Shown: positions 1 through 6,454, counted from the stretch's first letter. The stretch: 9,491 nt of DNA from Gallionella sp. (GCA_029850565.1 JARCRR010000182.1:1-9491); one strand, 5' to 3'. The notes: a model not told the origin generated them from the sequence alone. Numbers and translations are program-made.

Positions 1-226
1 CAGCCAAGCCGATAAGCTTGGGAAGCTTCAAGTCAATCATGATCAAACGAGGTAACGGATGGCCATGTGCTGTTTCAGTGGTCATCCAATCCAACGCTGC
101 CACGCTATCAGGCACAACTGCCAGGTACAATTCACGAGGACAACTCGCCACAGCCTGCTGCACCAAAAGGATCGCAGCCTCCTCATCCTCTACCAATAAA
201 ATCGTATCCCCAGACTGTTTAAACAT
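1..226 (-). CDS. Response regulator receiver (REC) domain protein, 3' end cut by window edge
   Basis: The first 75 codons are present; the rest lies beyond the left edge. The visible part is the first half of a CheY-like receiver domain. Residues 9-15 (ILLVEDE) form the first beta strand and the acidic Mg2+ pocket (E13, D14). IMIDLKLP puts the phospho-acceptor at D65. The long stretch between the acidic pocket and D65, with HPLP just before strand 3, resembles the Rcp1-like single-domain receivers found with bacteriophytochrome or hybrid kinases. That resemblance is an inference, and an output domain may follow outside the window. The usual D-G pair after the phospho-site is I72-G73 here. The ATG at 226 is preceded by AAAGGAAAGAAGCA, a good Shine-Dalgarno. 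The gene lies 99 bp downstream of alaS in the same direction; no partner kinase is visible, so its signal is unknown. Confidence 0.85.
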   Translation of the reverse strand, partial: MFKQSGDTILLVEDEEAAILLVQQAVASCPRELYLAVVPDSVAALDWMTTETAHGHPLPRLIMIDLKLPKLIGLA

Positions 227-289
227 TGCTTCTTTCCTTTAGCAACCTGCGCCGGCCATCGTTTGGAAGCTCTCCCCCGTTACTTCGGT

Positions 290-308
290 ATGCGGTCTAA
301 TGCCGCAT
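290..308. other. Small inverted repeat between alaS and the receiver gene
   Basis: ATGCGG (290-295) and CCGCAT (303-308) are perfect complements around a 7-nt loop, 17 bp after the alaS stop. No T-run follows on the minus strand, so it is not a convincing Rho-independent terminator. It may be a weak stop, an mRNA 3'-end stabiliser, or chance. The rest of the 227-325 gap holds only the Shine-Dalgarno of the receiver gene; I see no clear promoter in it. Confidence 0.3.
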
Positions 309-325
309 TCGCCAATCACAACCAA

Positions 326-2947
326 TCAAAGCTTTGGTTTGACCCAAGGATACACCGAGGCCAATGCGGTCGCCAGATTCTCCGGCTGCGTACCTCCTGC
401 CTGTGCCATATCCGGTCTGCCGCCACCTTTGCCCCCAACCTGTAGCGCAACGAAGTTGACCAGTTCGCCCGCCTTCACCTTGGAGGTCGCATCGGCTGTG
501 ACCCCCGCAATCAAACTCACCTTGCCATCGCTGACCGAAGCCAGCACGATGGCCGCGCTGTGCAATTTATCCTTCAGTTTATCCATGGTCTCGCGCAAGG
601 TCGCCACATCCGCCCCTTCCAGTTTGGCAGCCAACACCTTAACGCCGTTGATATCCTGCGCCTGCGCCATCAATTCATCGCCTTGAGCAGAAGCCAACTT
701 GGATTTGAGCGCGACCAGCTCTTTCTCCAACGTTTTCACGTTATCCAGTATCTGACCCACACGTGCAGCAACTTCCTGCGGCTGTGCTTTGACGGCATCG
801 GCCACTTGTTGTAACTGCTGCTCCTGCTGCTGCACCAGCGCCAGCGCGCCTTCGCCGGTCACCGCTTCCACGCGGCGCACGCCTGCGGCCACACCGCTCT
901 CGGCCACGATCTTGAACAGGCCGATATCGCCGGTACGCTTCGCATGCGTACCACCGCACAGTTCGATGGAGGAACCGATGTTCAATACACGCACAACGTC
1001 GCCGTACTTTTCGCCGAACAACATCATCGCACCCGTCTTCTGTGCATCTTCGATCGCCATCACGCGCGACTGACATTCGGCATTTGCCAGAATCTCGGCA
1101 TTCACGATGGCTTCCACTTGGCGGACCTCGGCATCGCTCATCGGCTGTGTATGCACGAAGTCGAAGCGCGTCTTGTCGGCATCCACCTGCGAACCTTTTT
1201 GCTGCACATGCGTACCCAGCACTTCACGCAAGGCCTTGTGCATCAAGTGCGTGGCGCTGTGGTTGCGCACGGTGCGCGTACGCGCCGTCACATTCACTTT
1301 GGCCGTCACCCCGTTGCCAACGGTCAACTTGCCCGTCTTCACCACACCGTGATGACCGAACACCGCCGCCTGGATCTTCTGCGTATCTTCCACCGCGAAG
1401 ATACCGTGCACGCTGCGCAACTCACCGCTGTCGCCGACCTGACCACCGGACTCGGCATAGAACGGCGTGTCGTCCAACACGACTATGCCCATGTCGCCTT
1501 CAACCAGTTCGTTCACTTCCACGCCGTCCTTGTACAACGCAAGGATGTTGCCCTTGTGCTCTAGGGTGTCGTAACCGTGAAAAGTGGTCGCGGGGCCGGA
1601 GTACTCAAGGTTGGTCGCCATCTTGAACTTGCCCGCCGAACGCGCCATCTGTTTCTGGTTCGCCATCGCCGCATTGAATGCGGCCTCGTCCACCTTCACG
1701 CCGCGCTCACGACAGATATCGGCAGTGAGGTCGAGCGGAAAGCCATAGGTGTCGTGCAGCTTGAATGCGGTGTCGCCGTTGAACACTTTATTGCCCGCCT
1801 TATCCATCTCGCCCAAGTCGGCTTCAAGGATAGCCATGCCGTTCTCGATGGTGGCGAAGAAGCGCTCCTCTTCCTGCTTGAGGATGTCCATCACGCGCAC
1901 TTGCGCGGCGGCAAGCTCGGGATAAGCGGAGCCCATCTGTTCGATCAAGTCGGGCACTGTCTTGTAGAAGAATGCAGCGCGTGCGCCCAGCTTGTAGCCG
2001 TGACGGATGGCGCGTCGGATGATGCGGCGCAGCACATAACCGCGGCCTTCGTTGCCGGGAATGACGCCGTCGGCGATGAGGAAAGAACAAGCGCGGATAT
2101 GGTCGGCCAGCACTTTCAGTGAAGGCGAATCCATGTCATTGCATTTGGTTTCACGTGCAGCCGCTTTGATGAGCGCTTGGAACAGGTCGATCTCGTAGTT
2201 GGCGTGCACGTGCTGCAATACCGCCGAGATACGCTCCAAGCCCATGCCGGTATCCACCGAGGGTTTTGGCAACGGATGCATCACGCCCGCCTCGTCGCGG
2301 TTGAACTGCATGAACACGTTGTTCCAGATCTCGATGTAGCGGTCGCCGTCTTCTTCCGGTGTGCCGGGCAGGCCGCCGGGGATGTGCGCGCCGTGGTCGT
2401 AGAAGATCTCGGTACAGGGGCCACAGGGACCGGTGTCACCCATCATCCAGAAATTATCGGAGGCGTAGCGCGCGCCCTTGTTGTCGCCGATGCGGATGAC
2501 GCGATCTGATGTCAGACCGACTTCTTTGGTCCAGATGTCGTATGCCTCGTCATCCTCTGCATACACGGTGACATAAAGCTTGTCTTGGGGAAGCTTGAAT
2601 ACAACTGTGAGCAATTCCCATGCGTAGTTGATGGCATCGCGCTTGAAATAATCGCCGAAGCTAAAGTTACCCAGCATCTCAAAAAAAGTGTGATGACGCG
2701 CCGTGTAGCCGACGTTCTCCAGATCGTTGTGCTTGCCGCCAGCGCGCACGCATTTTTGCGATGAGGCTGCGCGGGTGTAAGGGCGCTTGTCGAAACCGAG
2801 AAACACATCCTTGAATTGGTTCATGCCCGCGTTGGTGAACAACAACGTCGGGTCTTCATGCGGAACCAGCGAACTGGAGGCGACCACGGTGTGGCCTTTG
2901 GAGGCGAAATAGTCTAGGAATTTCTGGCGGATTTCACTGCTTTTCAT
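326..2947 (-). CDS. alaS: Alanine--tRNA ligase (AlaRS)
   Basis: This cytoplasmic class II aminoacyl-tRNA synthetase charges tRNA-Ala and clears mischarged Ser/Gly. It has 873 residues, against 876 in E. coli. The N-terminal catalytic domain shows FTNAGMNQF (37-45), CGPCTE (C175, C178), DTGMGLERI and RRIIRRAIRHG. The editing domain keeps its full zinc/active-site set: HSATH gives H563 and H567, and CGGTH gives C664 and H668, matching H564/H568/C666/H670 in E. coli. A coiled-coil linker follows, then the C-Ala domain with the conserved GGGRPDMAQAGG near residue 840. The frame is open 19 codons further upstream (to 3004), but the start is placed at 2947. MKSSEIRQKFLDYF is the family N-terminus, AAGGTG lies 7 bp before it, and the candidate promoter falls inside the longer frame. 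The order recA-recX-alaS is conserved in many Proteobacteria. Confidence 0.97.
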   Translation of the reverse strand: MKSSEIRQKFLDYFASKGHTVVASSSLVPHEDPTLLFTNAGMNQFKDVFLGFDKRPYTRAASSQKCVRAGGKHNDLENVGYTARHHTFFEMLGNFSFGDYFKRDAINYAWELLTVVFKLPQDKLYVTVYAEDDEAYDIWTKEVGLTSDRVIRIGDNKGARYASDNFWMMGDTGPCGPCTEIFYDHGAHIPGGLPGTPEEDGDRYIEIWNNVFMQFNRDEAGVMHPLPKPSVDTGMGLERISAVLQHVHANYEIDLFQALIKAAARETKCNDMDSPSLKVLADHIRACSFLIADGVIPGNEGRGYVLRRIIRRAIRHGYKLGARAAFFYKTVPDLIEQMGSAYPELAAAQVRVMDILKQEEERFFATIENGMAILEADLGEMDKAGNKVFNGDTAFKLHDTYGFPLDLTADICRERGVKVDEAAFNAAMANQKQMARSAGKFKMATNLEYSGPATTFHGYDTLEHKGNILALYKDGVEVNELVEGDMGIVVLDDTPFYAESGGQVGDSGELRSVHGIFAVEDTQKIQAAVFGHHGVVKTGKLTVGNGVTAKVNVTARTRTVRNHSATHLMHKALREVLGTHVQQKGSQVDADKTRFDFVHTQPMSDAEVRQVEAIVNAEILANAECQSRVMAIEDAQKTGAMMLFGEKYGDVVRVLNIGSSIELCGGTHAKRTGDIGLFKIVAESGVAAGVRRVEAVTGEGALALVQQQEQQLQQVADAVKAQPQEVAARVGQILDNVKTLEKELVALKSKLASAQGDELMAQAQDINGVKVLAAKLEGADVATLRETMDKLKDKLHSAAIVLASVSDGKVSLIAGVTADATSKVKAGELVNFVALQVGGKGGGRPDMAQAGGTQPENLATALASVYPWVKPKL

Positions 2948-2999
2948 CGATGCACCTTGAGCCTTAAAGTCATCTCCAGACGGGCTGGACAAGGCGCGC

Positions 3000-3008
3000 A
3001 TCATACCA
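3000..3008 (-). promoter_or_regulatory. Candidate extended -10 promoter of alaS
   Basis: In the 92-bp recX-alaS gap the minus strand reads TGG-TATGAT: an extended -10 (TGn at 3008-3006, TATGAT at 3005-3000), 53 bp before the alaS ATG. The hexamer 17 bp upstream (ACGAGC) is a poor -35, so recognition would rest on the extended -10. A palindrome, CCATG-N5-CATGG (3006-3020), overlaps the TGn. E. coli AlaRS represses its own gene through a palindrome near the transcript start, so autoregulation is possible here but only by analogy. Confidence 0.45.
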
Positions 3009-3039
3009 TGTCAGGCATGGCTGCTCGTGTGGCGTGGGG

Positions 3040-3537
3040 TCATTCGTCTACGGCGACACCTGCGCTTCGCAACACCTTCAAAATCGCCTCCATGGAGAAC
3101 CCGCGCGATTGCAGGAAGCGCATCTGCTTGGCTTTTTCTTTGGCATCTTGCGGGGGAACACCGTACTTTCTTTGCCACACTTCGCGCGCAGCCTCCAGTT
3201 CGGACTCTTTCAAGGCCGGCAACGCGGCTTCGATCAAGTCTTCTGCGATACCCTTTTGGTGCAACTCGTGCGTGATGCGCTGTGTGCCGAAGCGGCTACG
3301 CTTGGCATGGATCCACTGTGTGGCGGCACGCGCATCGGAGAGCCAACCGCGCGTCGCCAGATCATCGAGCAACGCATCCAGATCGGCCGGTTGCAGCTGC
3401 TCGAAGTCCTCCGCCGACTGTGCGTGGGGTAACAGCTTCGCACGCAACTCGGCACGGCTGTATTCGCGGCGAGCCAAATACCGCAAGGCGCGCGCGCGCA
3501 GGCTTATCTCAGACTTTTTCCTCAACGGATTTCGCAC
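3040..3537 (-). CDS. recX: RecX, regulator of RecA
   Basis: RecX proteins bind RecA filaments and limit or remodel them. The product (up to 165 residues) is small, basic and helical, built of RecX three-helix repeats. It opens with the typical SLRARALRYLARREYSRAEL (residues 12-31) and later has WIHAKRSRFG and RITHELHQKGI. It overlaps the end of recA by 29 bp from the GTG at 3537, so the two must be co-transcribed and RecX is probably coupled to RecA translation. The start is uncertain. GTG 3537 and TTG 3525 both lack a Shine-Dalgarno. The only good one (GAGGAA, 3523-3518) faces an ATA codon at 3507, followed directly by the family's usual N-terminus. The stop TGA is at 3042-3040. Identity is secure; the first 10 residues are not. 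Confidence 0.92.
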   Translation of the reverse strand: MRNPLRKKSEISLRARALRYLARREYSRAELRAKLLPHAQSAEDFEQLQPADLDALLDDLATRGWLSDARAATQWIHAKRSRFGTQRITHELHQKGIAEDLIEAALPALKESELEAAREVWQRKYGVPPQDAKEKAKQMRFLQSRGFSMEAILKVLRSAGVAVDE

Positions 3538-4573
3538 TTGCTTTGGAGACTTTTCCAGCCGGTTTCTCGCTCACGTCGATCAACGCGACACCCAATGCTT
3601 CACGCACTTTGTTCTCGATCTCGATGGCAATATCGGGATTGCTCTTCAAGAATTCGCGCGCGTTGTCCTTGCCTTGTCCGATCTTCTCGCCCTTGTAGGC
3701 GTACCAGGCACCGGATTTTTCCACCAGTTTATGCAGCACGCCCAACTCGATGACCTCGCCTTCGCGCGAGATACCCTCTCCGTACAGGATGTCGAAATTG
3801 GCTTCCTTGAATGGAGGAGCGACCTTGTTCTTGACCACTTTGACGCGTGTCTCGTTACCGATGACTTCGTCGCCCTTCTTGATCGCGCCGGTACGGCGGA
3901 TGTCCATACGCACGGAAGCATAGAACTTGAGCGCATTACCGCCGGTGGTGGTCTCCGGATTGCCGAACATCACGCCGATCTTCATACGGATCTGATTGAT
4001 GAAGATGACCATGGTGTTGCTGCGATTGATGTTGGCAGTCAGTTTGCGCAAGGCTTGCGACATCAGGCGCGCGTGCAAGCCCATCTGTGCATCACCCATC
4101 TCGCCTTCGATCTCGGCTTTGGGCGTCAGTGCGGCCACAGAGTCCACCACCACGATGTCCACGGAACCGGAGCGCACCAGCATATCCACGATCTCCAATG
4201 CCTGTTCGCCGTTATCCGGTTGCGAGATGAGCAGGTCTTCCACCTTTACGCCGAGCTTCTGTGCGTACTGCGGATCGAGCGCGTGTTCCGCATCGATGAA
4301 AGCGGCGGTGCCGCCCAGTTTTTGCATCTCGGCGATGACTTGCAGAGTCAGCGTTGTTTTACCCGAAGATTCGGGGCCGTAGATCTCGATGACGCGACCG
4401 CGCGGCAGGCCGCCGACGCCCAGTGCGATGTCCAATCCTAGCGAACCGGTCGATACCACCTGGATATCGCGCGCCACATCGTGCTCACCCAAACGCATGA
4501 TGGAACCCTTGCCGAATTGCTTCTCGATCTGGCTCAGTGCTGCTGCGAGTGCCTTGCTTTTGTTCTCATCCAT
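3509..4573 (-). CDS. recA: Recombinase RecA
   Basis: RecA forms ATP-dependent filaments on single-stranded DNA, carries out strand exchange and stimulates LexA self-cleavage. It has 354 residues (E. coli 353), with E. coli numbering kept through the core. Walker A is GPESSGKTT (66-74), the catalytic glutamate is E96 in FIDAEHALDP, Walker B ends at D144 (DIVVVDS), and loop L2 is NQIRMKIGVMFGNPETTTGG (193-212). The C-terminal tail differs from E. coli: the last 20 residues are rich in Lys, Ala and Ser, with few acidic residues. The ATG at 4573 has AAGGAG 6 bp upstream. A LexA box and promoter lie 30-70 bp upstream, right after pncC. recX overlaps its 3' end without any terminator between, unlike E. 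coli, where a terminator separates the two. Confidence 0.99.
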   Translation of the reverse strand: MDENKSKALAAALSQIEKQFGKGSIMRLGEHDVARDIQVVSTGSLGLDIALGVGGLPRGRVIEIYGPESSGKTTLTLQVIAEMQKLGGTAAFIDAEHALDPQYAQKLGVKVEDLLISQPDNGEQALEIVDMLVRSGSVDIVVVDSVAALTPKAEIEGEMGDAQMGLHARLMSQALRKLTANINRSNTMVIFINQIRMKIGVMFGNPETTTGGNALKFYASVRMDIRRTGAIKKGDEVIGNETRVKVVKNKVAPPFKEANFDILYGEGISREGEVIELGVLHKLVEKSGAWYAYKGEKIGQGKDNAREFLKSNPDIAIEIENKVREALGVALIDVSEKPAGKVSKASAKSVEEKV

Positions 4574-4601
4574 TTTTGTCTCCTTGAAAATTGATGGGCG
4601 G

Positions 4602-4630
4602 ATTGTGGCACACCCTTTTCGAGTTGTACA
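4602..4630 (-). promoter_or_regulatory. Candidate sigma70 promoter of recA
   Basis: The minus strand reads TGTACA (4630-4625), a 17-bp spacer, then CACAAT (4607-4602) with TGC directly before it as an extended -10. Each hexamer matches the consensus at four of six positions. The transcript would start near 4595, giving a short leader that contains the AAGGAG ribosome binding site. The LexA box abuts the upstream edge of the -35, a position suited to repression. Confidence 0.5.
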
Positions 4631-4642
4631 GAACGTTCGTTC
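4631..4642 (-). promoter_or_regulatory. Non-canonical LexA operator (SOS box) of recA
   Basis: The minus strand reads GAACGAACGTTC, a GAAC-N4-GTTC palindrome that extends by one base on each side (A...T). It lies 57 bp before the recA ATG and 9 bp after the pncC stop, next to the predicted -35. This is the exact consensus reported for LexA of Sideroxydans lithotrophicus and relatives, and it resembles the Bacillus SOS box. The classical betaproteobacterial box CTGT-N8-ACAG is absent: one CTGT half-site is present without its partner. LexA binding is inferred from the sequence match and the position. Confidence 0.88.
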
Positions 4643-4651
4643 TTTTTTTAT

Positions 4652-5143
4652 TCAGGCGGTTTTTGTGAGGGTTTTCAGACTATCCAGTACGCCCTGCAAG
4701 GCGATCTGGACGGATTGGGAGCGCACTGCGGTGCGGCCTCCCGCCAATAGGTGACAGCGCACAAGCACTTCGCCGCCATTCAACGCCCACGCGAACCACA
4801 CCGTACCCACCGGCTTATCGGTGGTGCCCCCACCCGGCCCGGCGATACCGCTGACCGCCACGGCGATGTGCGCATGACTGCGTACCAATGCCCCTGCCAC
4901 CATCTCGCGCACGGTCGCCTCGGACACTGCGCCGTGAACGTCCAGCGTGCTTTGACGCACACCCAACATCTCGACTTTCGCCGCATTAGCGTAGGTGACA
5001 AAACCGCGCTCGAACCACGCCGAACTGCCCGCGATATCGGTCACGGCTTGCGCCACCCCGCCACCGGTACACGACTCCGCCGTCGCCAGCATCATGCCGT
5101 GTGCTTTTAACGCTTCACCGACTTGAGTGGCAAGAAAATCCAT
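4652..5143 (-). CDS. pncC: Nicotinamide-nucleotide amidase (CinA C-terminal family)
   Basis: PncC deamidates NMN to nicotinate mononucleotide, returning the pyridine by-product of NAD use (for example by DNA ligase) to NAD synthesis. This is the stand-alone 163-residue form (E. coli PncC has 165), without the CinA N-terminal domain. Family motifs are TAESCTGG (21-28, with S24 the probable catalytic serine), FVTYANAAK (48-56) and SGIAGPGGGT (98-107). The frame is open far upstream, but the start is set at the ATG at 5143, where MDFLATQVGEALK begins the domain. That ATG shares one base with the metZ stop (TGATG), pointing to translational coupling and co-transcription with metZ; no strong separate Shine-Dalgarno is seen. 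The pncC-recA adjacency is also found in E. coli. Confidence 0.93.
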   Translation of the reverse strand: MDFLATQVGEALKAHGMMLATAESCTGGGVAQAVTDIAGSSAWFERGFVTYANAAKVEMLGVRQSTLDVHGAVSEATVREMVAGALVRSHAHIAVAVSGIAGPGGGTTDKPVGTVWFAWALNGGEVLVRCHLLAGGRTAVRSQSVQIALQGVLDSLKTLTKTA

Positions 5144-6312
5144 CAGAGACCGCGAGCGAGATCGTTCTGTATGTCGATGACCGCTTCCAACCCTACCGCG
5201 ATGCGAATCAAACCTTCGCTGATGCCTGCTGCCGCACGAGCCTCGGGCGTGATGCGCGCATGAGTCGTCGTCGCCGGATGTGTGATGGTGGTCTTGGTAT
5301 CGCCCAGATTCGCTGTTATGGAAAGCATCTTGGTATTGTCGATCACCTTCCATGCCGCAGCCTTGCCGCCCTTCACCTCGAATGCCACGATGCCGCCGCC
5401 AGTCTTCTGCTGCTTCATCGCCAGCGCATGTTGCGGATGGGACGGCAGGCCTGGGTAGAACACGCGCGCCACATTGGGTTGTTTCTCCAGCCATTGAGCC
5501 AACTGCAAGGCGTTGGCGCTGTGCACATCCATGCGCAACTTCAGCGTCTCCAGTCCCTTCAAAAACACCCATGCGTTGAATGCGCTCATGGTCGGCCCTG
5601 TGGTGCGCAGGAAACCATACACAGGTTCCATCAGCTTCTTACTACCCAGCACCGCGCCGCCCAACACACGACCTTGTCCGTCGATGTATTTGGTGGCGGA
5701 ATGGATGACGATATCCGCGCCCAATTCCAAGGGGCGTTGCAGGATGGGCGTGCAGAAGCAGTTGTCCACGGCCAACAATGCGCCACAACTTTTCGCCACC
5801 GCAGCGATGGCCGCGATGTCGGATATCTCGGTGAGCGGATTGGACGGTGTCTCCAAAAAGAATATCTTGGTATTAGCACGCACAGCGGCTTTCCACTCGT
5901 TCACATCAGTTGCCGAGACGTAAGTTGTCTCCACACCGAATTTCTTGAAGTAGTTGTTGAACGTATTGGTAGTAGCACCGAACAGACTCTGCGACGCCAC
6001 AATGTGGTCGCCCGCCTTCAGATGCGCCATGCAGGTCGCCAAGATGGCGGACATCCCCGAGGCGGTCGCCACACATTGCTCGGCGCCTTCCAAGGCAGCA
6101 AGGCGCTGCTCGAACATGGTGACCGTAGGATTAGTGAAGCGCGCGTAGATATTGCCGGGCTCTTCGCCGATGAAACGTTTCGCCGCTTGCTCAGCGGTGT
6201 CGAACACAAAACTGGACGTCAGGTATAACGCCTCACTGTGTTCATGGAACTGGCTGCGCTCGATACCCGCGCGTACTGCCAGTGTTTCTAGTTGATAGTT
6301 GTCATCCGACAT
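5143..6312 (-). CDS. metZ: O-succinylhomoserine sulfhydrylase
   Basis: This cytoplasmic PLP enzyme of the Cys/Met gamma family uses sulfide and an acylated homoserine (O-succinylhomoserine for MetZ) to make homocysteine directly, bypassing cystathionine. It has 389 residues. The PLP-binding lysine is K208 in HSATKYIDGQGR. Other family motifs are YARFTNPTV, ATASGMSAI, ETPSNP and the C-terminal LGDTKTTITHPATTTH. The N-terminus (YQLETLAVRAGIERSQFHEHSEALYLTSSF) fits MetZ better than the longer MetY proteins, but the acyl preference is inferred. The ATG at 6312 has GAGGAG 5 bp upstream. The gene is preceded by a SAM-II riboswitch and terminator, which supports a methionine-pathway role, and it overlaps pncC by one base. 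Confidence 0.94.
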   Translation of the reverse strand: MSDDNYQLETLAVRAGIERSQFHEHSEALYLTSSFVFDTAEQAAKRFIGEEPGNIYARFTNPTVTMFEQRLAALEGAEQCVATASGMSAILATCMAHLKAGDHIVASQSLFGATTNTFNNYFKKFGVETTYVSATDVNEWKAAVRANTKIFFLETPSNPLTEISDIAAIAAVAKSCGALLAVDNCFCTPILQRPLELGADIVIHSATKYIDGQGRVLGGAVLGSKKLMEPVYGFLRTTGPTMSAFNAWVFLKGLETLKLRMDVHSANALQLAQWLEKQPNVARVFYPGLPSHPQHALAMKQQKTGGGIVAFEVKGGKAAAWKVIDNTKMLSITANLGDTKTTITHPATTTHARITPEARAAAGISEGLIRIAVGLEAVIDIQNDLARGL

Positions 6313-6323
6313 GTTCGCTCCTC

Positions 6324-6361
6324 AAAACAAAAACCCGGAAAGCTTAGCGCCAAACCGGGTT
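6324..6361 (-). terminator. Rho-independent terminator in the metZ leader (riboswitch expression platform)
   Basis: On the minus strand AACCCGG (6361-6355) and CCGGGTT (6338-6332) form a perfect 7-bp stem around a 16-nt loop. A T-rich tail follows (TTTTTGTTTT counting the last stem bases), ending at 6324. The next base begins the metZ Shine-Dalgarno (GAGGAG, 6323-6318). No promoter fits between this hairpin and the metZ start, so metZ transcripts must pass through it. This suits a SAM-controlled terminator; it may also end purF transcripts. The loop is rather long, so its strength is uncertain. Confidence 0.8.
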
Positions 6362-6364
6362 CTT

Positions 6365-6418
6365 CCCGCTTTAGCTGTATTTGTAATGCGCCCGCAAGCT
6401 GTTCCTCAAATCGGCGCA
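6365..6418 (-). ncRNA. SAM-II (SAM-alpha) riboswitch aptamer upstream of metZ
   Basis: The minus strand opens with TGCGCC (6418-6413), which pairs perfectly with GGCGCA (6392-6387) as stem P1. The loop starts GATTTGAG and ends with CTTGC. P1 is followed by the A-rich TTACAAATACA and then GCTAAAGC (6375-6368) and GGG. GAUUUG, CUUGC and GCUAAA in this order and spacing are the conserved elements of the SAM-II H-type pseudoknot, in which the GCUAAA segment folds back onto the loop; here the loop GCTT can pair with AAGC. The motif binds S-adenosylmethionine and in other Proteobacteria sits before metA, metX or metZ. A terminator follows 3 bases later, so SAM binding is expected to favour termination. 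The fold was recognised by eye, not with a covariance model. Confidence 0.9.
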
Positions 6419-6423
6419 GACGG

Positions 6424-6453
6424 AAAGTAGCACCGCCTACCAGACATCGTCAA
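6424..6453 (-). promoter_or_regulatory. Candidate promoter of the metZ leader
   Basis: Just after the purF stop the minus strand reads TTGACG (6453-6448), an 18-bp spacer, then TACTTT (6429-6424) with TGC directly before it as an extended -10. The -35 matches the consensus at five of six positions; the -10 keeps T1, A2 and T6. Transcription would begin around 6420-6417, almost at the first base of riboswitch stem P1, giving a leader of roughly 105 nt. Confidence 0.55.
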
Positions 6454-6454
6454 C

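Noticed and set aside
944..2122. Several plus-strand open frames of 180-206 codons opposite alaS
   Set aside because: They overlap each other and the well-conserved alaS, show no family motifs and have no translation signals.
2948..3004. Longer alaS start with 19 extra residues
   Set aside because: The extra residues do not match the AlaRS N-terminus, and the candidate -10 lies at the proposed upstream start; the ATG at 2947 has a proper Shine-Dalgarno.
2957..4441. 494-codon open frame on the plus strand, opposite recX and recA
   Set aside because: It lies fully antisense to two secure genes, has no ribosome binding site or recognisable domain, and its composition is that of the reversed codons of a GC-rich gene.
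4619..4632. CTGT half-site upstream of recA as a classical LexA box
   Set aside because: CTGT is present on the minus strand, but the base 8 positions on reads AAAA instead of ACAG; the GAAC-N4-GTTC palindrome next to it is a far better operator.
4807..4824. Perfect hairpin CCACCG-N6-CGGTGG inside pncC
   Set aside because: It lies in conserved coding sequence (TTDKPVG) with no T-run on either strand, so it is probably a by-product of codon choice and not a terminator.
5144..5572. Upstream extension of the pncC frame, which could look like a fused N-terminal domain
   Set aside because: The extension lies within metZ in another frame, has low-complexity shadow composition and is not a CinA N-terminal domain. 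The ATG at 5143 overlaps the metZ stop in a typical coupled arrangement.
5101..6228. 375-codon open frame on the plus strand, opposite metZ
   Set aside because: It is antisense to a complete MetZ with all family motifs; its His/Gln/Arg-rich composition is typical of a shadow frame.
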